From Roseburia sp. 499 (GTDB lineage Bacteria; Bacillota; Clostridia; Lachnospirales; Lachnospiraceae): a stretch of DNA of 64,000 nucleotides. The stretch covers positions 1,798,001-1,862,000 of the forward strand of contig NZ_CP135164.1 of NCBI RefSeq assembly GCF_001940225.2. Reading direction: 5' to 3'. Positions 63,926 to 64,000 of this stretch are shown piece after piece; positions within the stretch are counted from its first letter, which is position 1; each line of letters starts with the position of its first letter. A program made the translations under genes and the position numbers. The notes under the pieces were generated by a model, which was not told the DNA's origin, made no database searches, and was given only the letters and a program-made list of their open reading frames with translations.

Positions 63926-64000
63926 AAATTCTGCATTCCTTCCGGCATTGGTCTTCTCTTTGCTGTAAATTCTGTTACATGTATCTTTATTACATTTACA

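Overview
The window looks like a chromosomal segment of a low-GC, spore-forming, anaerobic Clostridia-type Firmicute, most likely Lachnospiraceae. The evidence is GPR spore protease, SpoIIP and a GerMN lipoprotein, AddAB instead of RecBCD, ComEA/ComEC, a HrcA/CIRCE-type operator, a large 2-hydroxyacyl-CoA dehydratase activase, strong AGGAGG ribosome sites and AT-rich intergenic DNA. The genus cannot be fixed by reading alone. Most genes lie on the minus strand. The plus-strand genes are rpsT, argG, the activase, the LytTR/DUF3021/DUF4097 group and htpG. No rRNA, tRNA, CRISPR array or prophage was seen. One complete insertion sequence is present.

Layout. 1-5.1 kb: start of hemW, lepA, a CorA-like transporter, spoIIP and gpr. 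5.2-7.9 kb: rpsT, a DUF1015 protein and holA. 7.97-9.6 kb: an IS with 17-bp perfect terminal inverted repeats and a 9-bp target duplication, sitting just upstream of the holA promoter. 9.6-11.3 kb: an acyltransferase and its TetR regulator, with a three-fold repeated operator. 11.3-17.4 kb: one transcription unit, comEA, response regulator, histidine kinase, GerMN lipoprotein, comEC. 17.4-24.5 kb: arginine biosynthesis, argC-GNAT-argJ-argB-argD divergent from argG across a region with ArgR-like boxes, followed by a small DMT transporter whose start codon lies in a perfect 17-bp inverted repeat. 24.5-29.5 kb: MORN lipoprotein, DUF2225 protein, glnS, a protease-dead rhomboid-like protein and a LysM protein. 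29.7-36.1 kb (plus strand): the 1421-residue activase, then LytTR, DUF3021 and DUF4097 genes. 36.2-40.1 kb: membrane-linked LuxR regulator, Gfo/Idh/MocA oxidoreductase and MATE exporter. 40.2-42.4 kb: htpG behind a perfect CIRCE element. 42.4-47.7 kb: a sigma factor with a very long C-terminal extension in one operon with two ABC exporter half-transporters. 47.8-58.1 kb: PpiC-type foldase, FAD oxidoreductase, a small unknown protein, maf, addA and addB. 58.2-64 kb: a small phage-like protein, a dihydrouridine synthase, coaBC next to a probable pantothenate ECF S component, a thioredoxin/GNAT-like fusion, a methyltransferase and a sugar-nucleotide-type epimerase.

How they fit together: several self-contained modules can be read. 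Arginine synthesis appears to be under ArgR, and the enzyme set (ArgJ plus an ArgB with an N-terminal helix) suggests the acetyl-recycling, arginine-inhibited version of the pathway. The DNA-uptake genes are co-transcribed with a two-component system. Pantothenate uptake is coupled to CoaBC. The least explained modules are sigma-ABC-ABC, LytTR-DUF3021-DUF4097, and the thioredoxin/GNAT plus methyltransferase pair. All calls come from reading motifs and context; no database search was run.
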